From positions 316,965 to 380,964 of the forward strand of contig VXAY01005959.1 of the NCBI GenBank assembly GCA_013399855.1: a stretch of 64,000 bases of DNA, read 5' to 3'. This document shows positions 41,018 to 59,837 of the stretch, one piece after another. Each line of letters opens with the position of its first letter. The first letter of the stretch is position 1. Under the pieces are notes generated by a model. That model was not told the origin of the DNA. It did not search any database and worked only from the letters and a program-made list of their open reading frames with translations. The position numbers were made by a program, and so were the translations under genes. The DNA is from Oxyruncus cristatus. Lineage: Eukaryota; Chordata; Aves; Passeriformes; Cotingidae.

Positions 41018-42069
41018 TTCTCCAAGAGATTGCATAGTTGTGCATTTCCAATTGCAACCCTCTGGGACCTCTTTGAATCTCAGCTTATACAACTGTAGTT
41101 TCAGATAACTTCAGCTGTAGTAACCATGGAACTGGGACGCAGTGATCAGGGATCTGTATCAGTGCCATTTACCCAGGGCTTCTTCAGCTTTATTACCTGA
41201 TTCCTGAAGTAAGGATGAGTGCTTAGTGACTCTCCAGCTTCATTGGGATAGTCCAGAAGAGGGAGCTTGAAATTAAAGAGTGAAAGGATTTAAAAGTACC
41301 AGAAGGAATAAACTGTTCAAATATGACTTTGTTGTGGTCACCCTTTGTCACTGGTGGAATTTGCTTCATAATAATAACAACAGAGACTTGTTTTGAGGAT
41401 GATAATTATTCTTGTGATGTTGTGTTTTGGTCCCAGGAGAAGAAATTTTCTTCCAGTTATTAAGTTTAAATGCTTATTCTTTCAACTATTAAGTTAAAAT
41501 ATTTATTTTTTTCAGTGTGATGTCCTCCATTGCTTTTCCAGAAGAAATAGCATTTTCAACAATGCCTCACTTTGATTTTAACTTATTACTAAGAAAAGTT
41601 ATGTTGAAGTAATTTCAGAGTGAAAAGTAGATCCTCTGAAGATATCACAGTAGGACAATTGGACAGTTTCAAAACTTTTAAAACATTTTAAATGGGACAT
41701 GACATCAGCCATTTTCCACAGGAATATCCAGTTTGAGCAAACTGCTTTTTTTCCTCCCTCAAAATCATGCTACCCAATTTCCAATCAAGGCCTCCTGGTA
41801 TCCACAGGCTCTGCTGATGAGCAGTGCTGTTAGTGATGGGAAGCTGGGATACAGCCTCTTTGCAATTATTCATACAGGAGGGCAGATATTCCTCCATCAG
41901 TACACAGAGAGCATATTTTCCGTGCATTATGCATGGGATTTTCTCCAGCTGGCCTCCTGACTCACCCTCCCCTGCCTCCCCCGTGTCTGCGGCTGGGCCC
42001 AGGACCACCTCATCCCTCCCACTGGGAGAAGCTCCGTGCCAAGCCCTGGGCTCCCGGCAGGTGGACGGG

Positions 42070-42500
42070 GCTTCCAGACATCCCTGCTCCGACCTCCTGC
42101 TCAAAGCCGGTCTGCGCAGAGTTGGCTGCTCCAACCCAGAGCCTTGCCCAGCTTGGAAACAATCCCCTTCCCTGGGCCCCTCTTCCAGTGTTTGACCACC
42201 CTCATAGCAATTTTTTTTTCTTTATATAGGTTGGTAGTTTCCTCTGTTCCGATTTGTGCCTCTTGTCTTAACAGCAATGGGATCTCCCTGACTGTGTTTC
42301 CAGAAGAGACCAAACACAGTTCTCCCACCTTCTTTGCATCTGCTCTGAGCTCCAGGCCCTGAGCTACTCTGAGGATTCACTGTTTGTCGGTGTGTTGCTT
42401 CTATGGGGGAGCCCAAAGCTGGCCGTGGTACTCCAGGCTGTCCAACAAGGGCTGAACAGAGGGAAATAATCAATTCCCTCGGCCAGGGCTTGGCAGGGTG
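42070..42500 (-). mobile_element. CR1 LINE fragment, minus strand
   Basis: On the + strand the blocks CCGACCTCCTGCTCAAAGC, CCAGTGTTTGACCACCCTCA, GATTTGTGCCTCTTGTCTTA and GGTACTCCAGGCTGTCCAAC, then AGGGCTGAACAGAGGGA, appear in the order expected for the reverse complement of the CR1 second-ORF end and 3' UTR. The copy is cut at both ends, with small insertions and deletions including an extra T run near 42212. It explains the long overlapping open frames on both strands at 41.7-42.5 kb, which are therefore not genes. Boundaries are approximate. The GC-rich DNA immediately left (about 41930-42070) could be more of the same element, but I cannot match it. Confidence 0.83.
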
Positions 42501-50054
<7,554 letters not shown>

Positions 50055-50101
50055 GTGATGAAGGAGACAACTTCTATGTGATTGACCAAGGCGAGGTGGA
50101 T
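50055..50101 (+). CDS. PRKAR1B: PRKAR1B exon 6: domain A beta-strands
   Basis: This exon has 47 nt: two bases finishing a Gly codon and 15 codons, with acceptor GCTTCCAG and donor GTAAGT, a consensus donor. It encodes (G)DEGDNFYVIDQGEVD, about residues 168-183, part of the beta-barrel of cyclic-nucleotide-binding domain A. GEVD agrees with RI-beta (RI-alpha GEMD), while DEGDNFYVID is the RI-alpha-like version at two positions where human RI-beta has NEGDNFYVVD; this is likely the ancestral state. The following exon resumes with VYVNGEW, so the reading frame is continuous. Confidence 0.96.
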
Positions 50102-53100
50102 GTAAGTACACCCTTGCAGTATAATATTTATTTTGAAGCTACATCATAAAGCTGTGTGCTTTGGCATGCAGCTTGAGCCAGCCATGTGCTGTGGTTGTGA
50201 CTCCTTTCTTCTTGAACTAGATTTCACAGCATTCACTTCATTACTTTGCTTTTGTTGTGTTAAGTCGTTTGTCCACAATTCTAAAATTGGCGTGTTTTAC
50301 ATCCTAGCTGATTTGTCCATTCTAAGCAGGAAAATATGGTATCAAAACCAAGCAAATGACATTATCTTCAGAGCCCTAACCACACCTGGAGGTGTGCAGT
50401 CTTTGGCAGAGCAGGCCACCATGCTGGAATGCACCCGAGGGTTTAGATCAACCATAAGGAAAATATTTTCTTTAATCAGTCAGCTTAGCTCATGTGTTGT
50501 TTGGTTTTTTTTTGTTTTTTTTTATTCACAAATTGAGATACAGCCTCGGGCAGTGAGTTTCATCTTAGAAACCTTAATTTGCTTTTAAAATTAGGTCCAA
50601 ATATACGAACAATGCAGCATATTAATAAAGCAAGGATTATTATAAGTGTAAAGTGATCTGTTAGACCACAAAATGTTTACAGGAGTATGCAGTGGTTTAA
50701 TCAGCAAGTCTTTGAAAAGAAACTTCTTTCTGAACCTGCCTTCCAAATCATAAACTATTCACCTCTTAGAACTTTTATTCTGTATGAAACTCACCCTTTT
50801 GCAGTTTTGCTACAAGTTCCTACACACATCTTACATATCCACAGTTGTCGGGTAGGACAGGCTTGCTCATTAGCAACTCTGCTCTTCAGATGCCCACATG
50901 AGTTTTGTTTGGCATATTTAAAGAAGAAGGTGATTTATTTTAAACCCAGGCAGGAGGCTTGGAGCTATTTTAGTGAAAGTTATTTTTTTTTAGCCGTCTG
51001 TTTGTGTGAGGAGGCCATCTAATTGGTATTGTTGGGAATTGAGAAACCTCACACGCTGCCTCTGCCTCTGGAAGTTGCTCCTCAGGAAATCCGTCTGACT
51101 CACTGTTCCTATCAGATGTACCTCTCGATAGCAAACATTGCCACATCCACGGGGCCAGAAAATAAAAGAGCAATATTTATAGAACAGTGTTAAAATTTAG
51201 TTTTAAAATAATTGGTCAGGGACCGATAGGGAGCCTAATGAGTTCACTGGCTTTGAATCAGACCCACAAACACTCGCAAATGCACATGTTGAAGTTACAG
51301 ATTAATGCTCGTTAAAAATAATTTGTCCTCGCTCAAAACCCTTAGGAAAGCTTTCTTCAGGGTTTGGCTCAGGGATAGTGAGGGACTGAATGACATCTGA
51401 AAACAGTCTGCAAAACCCTTGCAATTAATTGCAAAAGAGAGAATATTCCGTATGCACATATTGCTCTTACAAAACACTGACAAAATGGGGTTTCATTGAG
51501 TAGATTGCAGCTTTGATTTCATGAGCATTCTCAATTCCTACTCCCCTAAAATCAGCTTATAGCTGGTAGGACAGATCAAAATGGACAGATTCACATAATG
51601 TCATCCTGACACTTCTCAGAGACATGTAGAGACATGTCCTGTTGGACAAATACTTCCTGGCAAGGCTTAAAAATGTAGTTTGAACTGAGCTTATTCCAGA
51701 GACAACCAAAGCTCCTGACCATGTAAGTCTTGCCAAACTCTTCTGTGACCAGCTTTTGTGCTGTCCCACTTCAGCATCCTCTAAGGTGTGTCCTGCTGCA
51801 CTTACCCCTGCTCTCCCTGTCTCAGCTTGGGGCTCTCTGCTTCCTAAGCTGTTCCTAAAACGTCAGCCCAGAACACACCCTGAATTCCAGTGCAAGATGC
51901 TGTGGAAGGCACAAGGCGTTTGCTTGTCCGGGAGCTACACCCTGATAGCTACAGAAGTGCCCTACAGTAACTGCCCTGCTGGGAAGCTGCAGGGAGATGA
52001 TCCCATTTCCCTCTCCAGAGCAAGTCTGTACCAGGGCCACTGGTTCTTACCCAGATCCCTTGGGCCCGCACTATCATACTGTATGTAGTGCTCCCCAGAA
52101 GAGTTCTCCCACTTTCTGGGCAGAGCTGCTAAAATCCTTATTGCCTGAAGGAACTCCAGACCGCTAGTAAGCGAGCTGCAGTTCATTTAAGCCTTGCCAG
52201 ATAGTTTTTTGGCACGCTTCCACACTTCTCCATGAAAAAAAAAAAAGCGACTTGGAGTGTAGACAATTGACCCTGAGACTTAGAGCCTCGAGCCATTTTC
52301 TGCCTGGTTCAGCTGGTGTTGGCATGTGCATGGAGGCTGTAACCCCTGGCCAGGCTCTCTGCTGTCGTTACTTCCCTGATCTGCTTGGAAATGGCAGGTA
52401 TTCCAGGATTCAGGGCGCAGTTTACTCTGAGAGCATCATGACCGATAAGCACCCAGATTTTCCATGCACATGCAAAGACACATGTAAGGGAGTTTGCAAG
52501 TGCCATCATAAAATTCCTACCCCTGGAAGAAAGTCGTGGCAAAACTGAAAAAAAAAACCCAATAAAATCTGTCAACCAAGCAACCAAAACCAAATAGAAA
52601 CCACCAACAAAGTGAGAATAACAAAGTCAGTGTGTGGTGTTTTGAGTTTAAAAAACTGCAGCATTTAAAAGTAATTTTTGTTGGAGTTTTGGCACAGGCA
52701 CACCAAAGAGCAAGGAAGAGCTTTCTAATATTTTCCTTTACAAAATAATCTGAGTCAAATTAGAAGTGTGATAAAATATTTTTTAATATAATAGCACTTA
52801 ATTCTCAACCCCTACATTTTCTTAGGGTGTACACAGGCCCTGATAGCACAGAATAAAAGTATCTGTACGTTTTCTTCTCAGTATTACTGTGGACAAACAC
52901 AGGAGACTCCAAACCCTTCCACTGGCAAGCACGCTCGACGTGGACTGTGGGCCAAGGGGAGGGCATGAATTTTCCTATGTAAAAGAAAGGGTTTTAGAGT
53001 CAGAAAGAGGTAGGTCTTAGAAGGCCTGGGGTTTTCCTCTCATATCCTGTATCCTACAAACCAGGTATATCTTGACCAAAGCCGGCATTGGGTGGGAAAG

Positions 53101-53750
53101 GACACTGTGGTGTTCTCTCTCACAGTCTTCCTCCTTAGCATGTCAGGGCTGAGGAGAATTGTTAACTCAGGATCTGTCCTTGCAGATGGGTAAAGTGTTC
53201 ACTAGGTAGATGGTGGCACAAACTCTGAAGCCTTAGAGGTCAGTTGTCTACTGGAAGCTTTCCTGCTCAGACAAATGGGAACGTGTGCCAAAAAGCAGCT
53301 GGCGGAGCTTTAATTATAGTTTCCAGTAAAGATGTTGAAAGTACCTGCTAAAATATGACTTGCAAAAATCTCTAATCCATATTCCTAAATATAAAGTGAC
53401 TTCCTGTTTGTTATTTTAATCTCATAACCTCACATTTTTTACTTTAAAAAGCACTGCCGACTACCCTTCTGCAAACAGATGTATTATTTTTTTAGACTCG
53501 GCAACTTCCTTTTCTATTTAATGTCACAGCAACTTTCTCTACAGGCATTCTCAGGTTTTCTTCTTGTAAAACAACAGCAGCTGAACTGTAGCATGGTGAA
53601 AATCAAAATGAAAACTTTTCAGTGTTTTTTTTTTTCCTCAGACAGGTTCTGTATTTACTGTATAAATCTCCATGTGGACCTCTACATGAACATTGTGGAT
53701 AATAGATAAAATTATCTCTTGATTATAGGTCAAATCTTCTTGTGACCTTA

Positions 53751-53787
53751 TTTGTATATACAAACTGTCTGATTTGTATATACAATG
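53751..53787. repeat. Palindrome TTTGTATATACAAA plus partial second copy
   Basis: A perfect 14-base palindrome at 53751-53764 is followed by a second copy of ATTTGTATATACAA about 22 bases on. It is a short local duplication in intron 6 with no evident function. Confidence 0.75.
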
Positions 53788-54248
53788 ATGAAAATTGCAG
53801 TGTTTTATGTGGGAATTCTGTTGGATTTTAAACCTCGTTATATTTAATAGTTAGATTCCGTAGATTGCTTCTGGTTTGAATTCTTCCATCATCAGTGATT
53901 TTCCTAATTTCAAAAGGTTGCTTTTGACTATTTGAAAGTTTGGAGTTTTTTAACTTGAATTTTTAAGGATTCTTAAGGCAGTCTCCAAGTTCATATATTC
54001 AAATTCAAACTACAAATAAAACACTGGCCTTTAGAAAACTACCCACATATAAATACCCTTCATATCTAAGGCTTGTTTATTTTTCCAAGAATAAATAAAA
54101 CTCATCGTCTTGTTTGGATAACAAATATTAAGGCTTAACAAGACAAAAAGCCCAAATTGCAAACAGATCCAAGGGAGGGGATTTGAGATGTAAGAGTTGC
54201 AATGCCTGGAACAAATTAGACAGTCCACATAGATCACAAAGTGGAAGC

Positions 54249-54265
54249 AAAAAAAAAAAAAAAAA
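54249..54265 (+). repeat. Poly-A run (17)
   Basis: An uninterrupted run of 17 A in intron 6, equivalent to poly-T on the other strand. The flanks show no recognisable element. Confidence 0.92.
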
Positions 54266-55991
54266 GCTAGAAATTAACGTGAAATCAACAATACAAAATA
54301 AAAGGAAAGATAAATTCACTCCAGTGAAGCTCAGAGACAGACATTCATAACCTGCCTTCAAAGTAAAATGGCTGCAGCCCTGCTCATGGCAAGGTCCCTT
54401 TCTGCATCTCTGGAGAACGTGAAGGTGAGTGAGGCCCAGATCCAAACCCTGTTGCTTTGAGCACTGTATGACTCTGCATCTTCTCCCACAGTCAGCGCCC
54501 GTGGGTATCACAGCCCCTGAAGAAAGGAAATACTGATGTTCACAGGACATTTTTCCTGTCTGCCACCTAAAACATGATGAAATGAACCGAGTTGTGTGAT
54601 TCTCAAGCCTGCAAAAAATGGAGTGCTCATGCTACAACAATAGACATCTAAAGTACTTTCCATCTGTGAAAAGTAGGTGGTCCTGAGAGCTTGGATGTAG
54701 TTGGGCATCTGAAGTTCTACTTTCCTCTTCAGCTGCGTAAAAGAATGTTCCAGCTATTACAGACCTGTGATTGACAGGTCAAGTGAAAGTTAGGAGTAAT
54801 TCATTTATGTACTCACCACTTTGGTGAGAGTTCACAGATGCCTAAAACTGGCTGAGCCAAAACCTCGGCCCAGCGTTTTTTCGGATAAATAGGGAGATCA
54901 TCTGAGCTGCTGCCATATAACATTGGCTTTCATAAGCTGTTCTGAGCCTAAAATATCTTTGCTTCCCACACCTTACAAACACAGCTACTTTCCTTTCTAC
55001 TTCTTTTTTTAAAATCTATTTTAAAGGGATTTATAGTGGAGCCGAACTCTGTTAAAGGGCAGGATGGCTCTGTAGTGTGCCACCAATGCACTTTAACTTC
55101 ATCATAAGGACAAAAGTAGATTGTTGACTTAGACCTTTGCAGAGAATGAAGTGCAGTGGTTTTCCTTCTAGAAAATAACTTATTCTCAAGCTGTTTTCTC
55201 TTTCAGAGATTGATATTTGAAATGGCATTTTTATTGGGGGAGTGAATGCTGGGCACAAAGACTGTCAGATCAGTGATTTGGTTTCACCTCAGAGTACTTT
55301 GAACCTGACACCCTCAGGGTGGACGAATGACCATTTGCATAAACTGTTTAAGGTGAGATGTCAAACGTGTTTTGGAGAGTCTTGTCAAGCAAGACAGCAA
55401 AATTAAAGGAGTCTCAGAGCAAAGCAGTAGCCTCTCTTTATAAAAACTGTGCAACATCAAATGTCCGTCCTTCACTGGCTAAAACTTGAGTTTTACCAGT
55501 GTAATTCCCCTGTCTGGGCTGCAGTCACACCCTGCACACTGCTTTAACAAGAGATGTCACCACATTGCTTTAAAAATATGTGTTGGAATGGGTTTTATTT
55601 CCTGCTTATAATTCAGACCATTCTGCAACAACAAAATCTGTGTTTTTCAGCAAAAGAATGTATAGAAACACACACACTTTTGGTGTGCTGAAAAAGAGTC
55701 AAGGGCACCATGTCAGTTGACACCTAAGGATGTGGTCCAAAACTCATTGGCATTATTAGATTTTTGCCATCATCCCTGAGGCTTTTAACAGGGGACACAT
55801 GGATTACCGTACTATAGCAAACCCTGGGTCCATGCAGTGAAATTCCCACAGAAGGAAGGTATCCCTACAGTCAAATATGCATCTGGACAATTTTTCAATG
55901 AATAGAGTTTAGAAACGTTCATACATTTTCATTATGTTACAAGCCTTTCAGAATCCTCCTTTTATTCATCCTTTTCTCCTGCTTGTCTCAC

Positions 55992-56011
55992 AAAAAAAAA
56001 AAAAAAAAAAA
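55992..56011 (+). repeat. Poly-A run (20)
   Basis: An uninterrupted run of 20 A in intron 6 following TTGTCTCAC. The flanks match no element that I know. Confidence 0.92.
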
Positions 56012-57859
56012 GATCCAGGAGCAGCAGAATTACCTGCTTGCTTCACCAAGAAAGTGCTTGGGTTTTCCTGGCTTTTTTGAAACTTCTTTGCTTTCATTTT
56101 TTTCATCATGAGGGGAATCAAAAGTAGATTCAGTGTTCTGTGAGATTTTCTTTCTGTGGTGAGTGCAGAAGTTTGAAAGGAAAGGCTGTTACTATTCTCT
56201 TGTGTGATACGCTCCCGTGTGACATTCATTCTGTCATGGTGAAGAAATGAAGTTCTAGCTTTTGTGGCTTGAGCTCTTTCTTGGCAGTCTGCTACCACCT
56301 GCCTGTTTGGGATTATTTTTACCCTTTATTTTTCAGCCCCTTTATCCTCAGATGTTCCAGGAGCACCAGGAGCCACCGCATTGCCTGGAGTTCAGCAGTG
56401 ATGCCAATGCTGCTCCTTTTCAGCTGATACCCAAGAGGTGTCTTGATCAGCTGAACTGCTCTGTGGCCTCATCCATCTCCTACTGAACCAGAATTGCACT
56501 GACCTCAGTAGGAGCTGGAGAACATCTTAATTGAATATTGTGAAGATAAATTGGGATTGATTCCAGCTGTACTTTGTAATGCGCCTTTTCATCATAAAAG
56601 GAAAATAGAAGTAAAATTAATACTGACAGGTTGTTGAATTTTGACCCCAGTTCATTTATTTTGGTCACCATCTTTTCTCGTGCCCAGCTTGAACACAGCC
56701 CTAATTCATATATTTTTTAAAACCTGCTAGTTTATTACTCAGTAATTGGTGTTAGGTTATGATCTCTGCCTTTGCAATACTTTTCTTCTTAAGATGAGAA
56801 TACCTGCCTATTTTCTTCATATTATTTTTCTTCACAGAACTTCCAAACAAATGGAACTAATGCTGGTTGATTTCTGCTGTTACTGGTCTGTAACAGACTG
56901 GGATATATTCTGCCCTGCGTAAAAGCACCCAGCCTTTCCTTCCCTTCAAACTCATGGACACATTAACAGAATTAGAAGGGTTTATTGTGTAGTTTATGGC
57001 AGCAAGCCTCAGAATGCACAGTCCACACCAGCCTTTGCATACACTGTCATGTCTCTTGAGCTGTGTTGTCCTTGAGTGGAGAGGAAAATGCAGCCCAGTT
57101 TAAAGCACCTGCACAAGGCCCCTTCCTCAAGTGAAGGTTTCATATAGTACCCAAGTATAGGAATTCTTCTCAAATTAAACATAATCCAGGAAAAGTACAC
57201 AGTGGTAGTGATATAGAGCCGTACCATGTTCCAAGAGTTACCTAAATAGGCTGTGGATCAAACACTGCAAAGGATAGTTCTACAGAGAGCTTCTCAATTC
57301 CAAAGCGCTTGGTCATCTTCACTAAGGGAGAAGGAGATCTGTATAGTTGTATTTAAATGGTTGTTGGAAGCACCAGGCTTAGGGAAGGGAAAAAAAATGT
57401 TTCTTTTGAAAAGATATTTCCTTGTTTTGACTGTTTTTCATTTCATGGCCATGGCGCTTTTCAGCAACCCTCATTACACATATCAACAAATCTCCTTCCT
57501 TTCAAGTCTGACAGTGTTAATAAAAAGCCAAAGTTGTGACAGTTCTGCTTGTTGACTGCCTGAGCCTTGAATACAAGGGGGAAAACATGATGCCAGTTAA
57601 CCATGGGAGCTGAAAACTTGGAGAGTAAATACAGTCATTGTACTGAAGCAAGGCAACTTGAAATGCTGTCCACAGAACAGGTTGTTGCCCTCTTTGGGGA
57701 CCGACCGCAGAAAGTGTTACGCTCTTGTTTTCCTTCTGTGTCCCCAGAGCTGATGAAAGGAAATTGCAAACAGCCTTTTGGGTAACTGGCAGCAGGAGGA
57801 GAACTGCAACTCAGCCCCCAAAGTGCTATTACTTCTTGCTTTGTCTTGTGCTGTGCTAG

Positions 57860-58018
57860 GTTTATGTCAACGGGGAGTGGGTCACCAGCATTGGAGAAGG
57901 AGGCAGCTTTGGGGAGCTGGCACTGATCTATGGAACACCCCGGGCTGCCACTGTCAAGGCCAAGACAGACCTGAAGCTCTGGGGCATCGACAGGGACAGC
58001 TACAGGCGCATTTTAATG
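57860..58018 (+). CDS. PRKAR1B: PRKAR1B exon 7: phosphate-binding cassette of domain A
   Basis: This exon has 159 nt, 53 codons, phase 0 at both ends, acceptor GTGCTAG and donor GTAAGT. It encodes about residues 184-236, [17 protein letters not shown] to [24 protein letters not shown] is the complete phosphate-binding cassette of cyclic-nucleotide-binding domain A. Its Glu holds the ribose 2'-OH and its Arg the cyclic phosphate of cAMP (about residues 202 and 211, cited as Glu200 and Arg209 in bovine RI-alpha numbering). Both are intact, so site A should bind c[24 protein letters not shown] continues into the C-terminal helices of domain A. Skipping this exon would keep frame but remove the site A cassette. 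The next exon, expected to begin with GSTLRKRKMYEEF, is not found in the remaining 6 kb. Confidence 0.98.
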
Positions 58019-59797
58019 GTAAGTTTATGGAGAAGGGCTCATCTATGGAGTTGGTATTTTTATATTTTATCTTTTGTAGCGCCGGCGCTTCTGTGTTCAG
58101 AGTGCTCTGGTGAAAGAAGGCTGTGCAGTCTGTGCTTCTGCACAAAAGAGAGCGGACGTGACACAAACAGTGAGTAACTGAATTAAGTGAACTGAAAGAA
58201 AAGGGGACAGGATTCAGCAGAAAGATGCTGAGTCAGAAATTCGACTGAATAACATTATAACTGCTGTACGTGAATGAAAACCTCAGGAGGCCTCTGGTAC
58301 CCACCAAAGCTCTGCAAATCCTCTCCTTATCATGAGCCTTGAAGTGTCTCTCAGCAGCACCCCTTGCCTATGAATTCTTTGTCTGAACTTGTGTTATATT
58401 CCTCAAAGCAGGTGATAGAAAGCAAATCCAGCCCCACTAAAATAATAAAAAAGTCCTGGTTGGACTGTGCCCTCCATCTGTGTTAGCCAGCACCCAGCCA
58501 CACGTATCATGGGATGGGAGCTGCCAATGATTCATTGCTCTGCTCCTTTCAAACCCCCTCAGCCCTGCAGCAAAGCTCAACAGACCTTTGTGGCACCTGG
58601 GGTGTGTGTGAGCTTGTGGGTTTGATGTTGGTTCTTGAGTGGTGAGTTTATAGTGGAAACTTTGACAGATAATTAACTTCAGCAAAGTCATAACTTTTTT
58701 TATGAGTTTGTTTCCAATGTCCGTGTCCATATCTTCCTTCTCCTTGAAATATTCCTTTCTTTTTGATAATTAACAGACAAAACTCTATGTAAAGCTTCTT
58801 TCTCAACAGGACTTTTTTCTAAAAGCTGCGTTGTTCCATTCTGATCTGAAGGAAATGACACTGTGCTCTTAGACTAATAAAGCAGTGTGCATTTCGAGAT
58901 CACTTATATTTCCAGTGGATGTCATGGAAAACAGAAAAAATTAGGAAAGAAATTGAGTAGATTTTACACTTAAATGATTAGTTCTTAACCACAGAGTGAT
59001 CTTTATTTATCCTGTTGGATGTCTGTATGAGCACTGCTGGTGTTCTCTCCGTATTTCACGGGCTGAGTTCTGTGTCACATAAACAAAATTCACACTGACA
59101 TCTAGGAGGGCACATCTAATGGAAATTTACTCTATCCCAAAATATTCAGCCTGATAGCTTCAAGACAAAATAGAGGAATAATGATGAGAAGTGTACTGTC
59201 TTCTCTCTTGTGGGTGAGCAGGATCAACAGTTTTGAAAGCTTCCCAGTGCAGGGAAGCAGGCAGAGGTATTTCTGAAAGATATTTCTAAAACATAGGGCA
59301 GGAGAATTTCTAAAGAGATTTAAGAGGCACATCCAATTTATTTGTCCCATGTCCTGCATGAATGCAGTGGAGGGGTGCCTGGGATAACTGGTGTGATGAA
59401 CCTGCATGCTACAAAGAAGAATCCAAAATACAAAAGAGTAGGGGAGAGAAATTAATGTCAGGATAAGACACGTATTCCTTGTCTTTTTAAGCAGAGCTTT
59501 TTGCAGCTGCCTGTAACCTTGCTACTAAGGAATTGAAGGGACAGATTCACAGGCTTAGTAGCCCAGAGGTGATTTCAGTGTTAGTGTTGATGGAACTAGT
59601 GGTACCTGCCATCTTCCAGCCCTGTGAGCTGTCAGGTTTGGTCATGTGTCCATTATCATCTCATAGCACCCTTCAGAAGGTGAATACTTGATGCAGGGAC
59701 AGGAATTTGCTAAAAGGACTTAAAGTCCCAAGTGGAAAAGATTGTGTTTTTAACGTTATCTTTACTTGTACATATAACTTGAATACTGTGGATGTAG

Positions 59798-59837
59798 TTC
59801 TATTTGATTCTAGTGTATTCTATTTGATTCTAGTGTA
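59798..59837 (+). repeat. Perfect tandem duplication, 20-base unit
   Basis: TTCTATTTGATTCTAGTGTA is present twice head to tail with no mismatch at 59798-59817 and 59818-59837. Perfect identity suggests a recent slippage event. Confidence 0.95.

Larger units (their letters stand above)
27886..42069 (+). other. PRKAR1B: Intron 4 of PRKAR1B, middle part
   Basis: Fourteen kilobases without a recognisable gene. They contain T-rich and TA microsatellites (29598-29637, 30450-30465, 35323-35338, 36511-36531), a 50-base-period duplication (32959-33047), and a strong pyrimidine tract followed by a possible cryptic exon (35421-35470). There are also several stretches that look unique and AT-rich, about 34950-35215 and 39520-40060, that could be conserved non-coding elements. 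A 14-base perfect palindrome lies at 40967-40980. Sequences near 32510-32600 and 37070-37120 faintly recall CR1 tail sequence, but too weakly to annotate. Confidence 0.75.
50102..57859 (+). other. PRKAR1B: Intron 6 of PRKAR1B
   Basis: A 7758-base intron from GTAAGTAC to the acceptor TGTGCTAG. It contains two A runs (54249-54265 and 55992-56011), which could be retrotransposon tails but are not joined to any recognisable element. It also has a palindrome at 53751-53764. Open frames here, including 151 codons at 50133-50588 and 110 codons at 51756-52088 on the + strand, lack recognisable domains and are treated as chance. No CR1 copy was recognised. Confidence 0.83.

Noticed and set aside
41688..42362. 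Overlapping frames of 98-148 codons on both strands, suggesting a nested gene
   Set aside because: Much of the region matches reverse-complement CR1, and no frame has a recognisable domain.
50133..50588. A 151-codon frame on the + strand just after exon 6
   Set aside because: It is in a different frame from PRKAR1B, starts inside the intron, has no domain and ends in a T-rich stretch. Intron readthrough is not supported because exon 7 splices cleanly.
54249..56011. Two A runs as tails of processed pseudogenes
   Set aside because: No open or gene-like sequence precedes either run on either strand, and no target-site duplication could be recognised.
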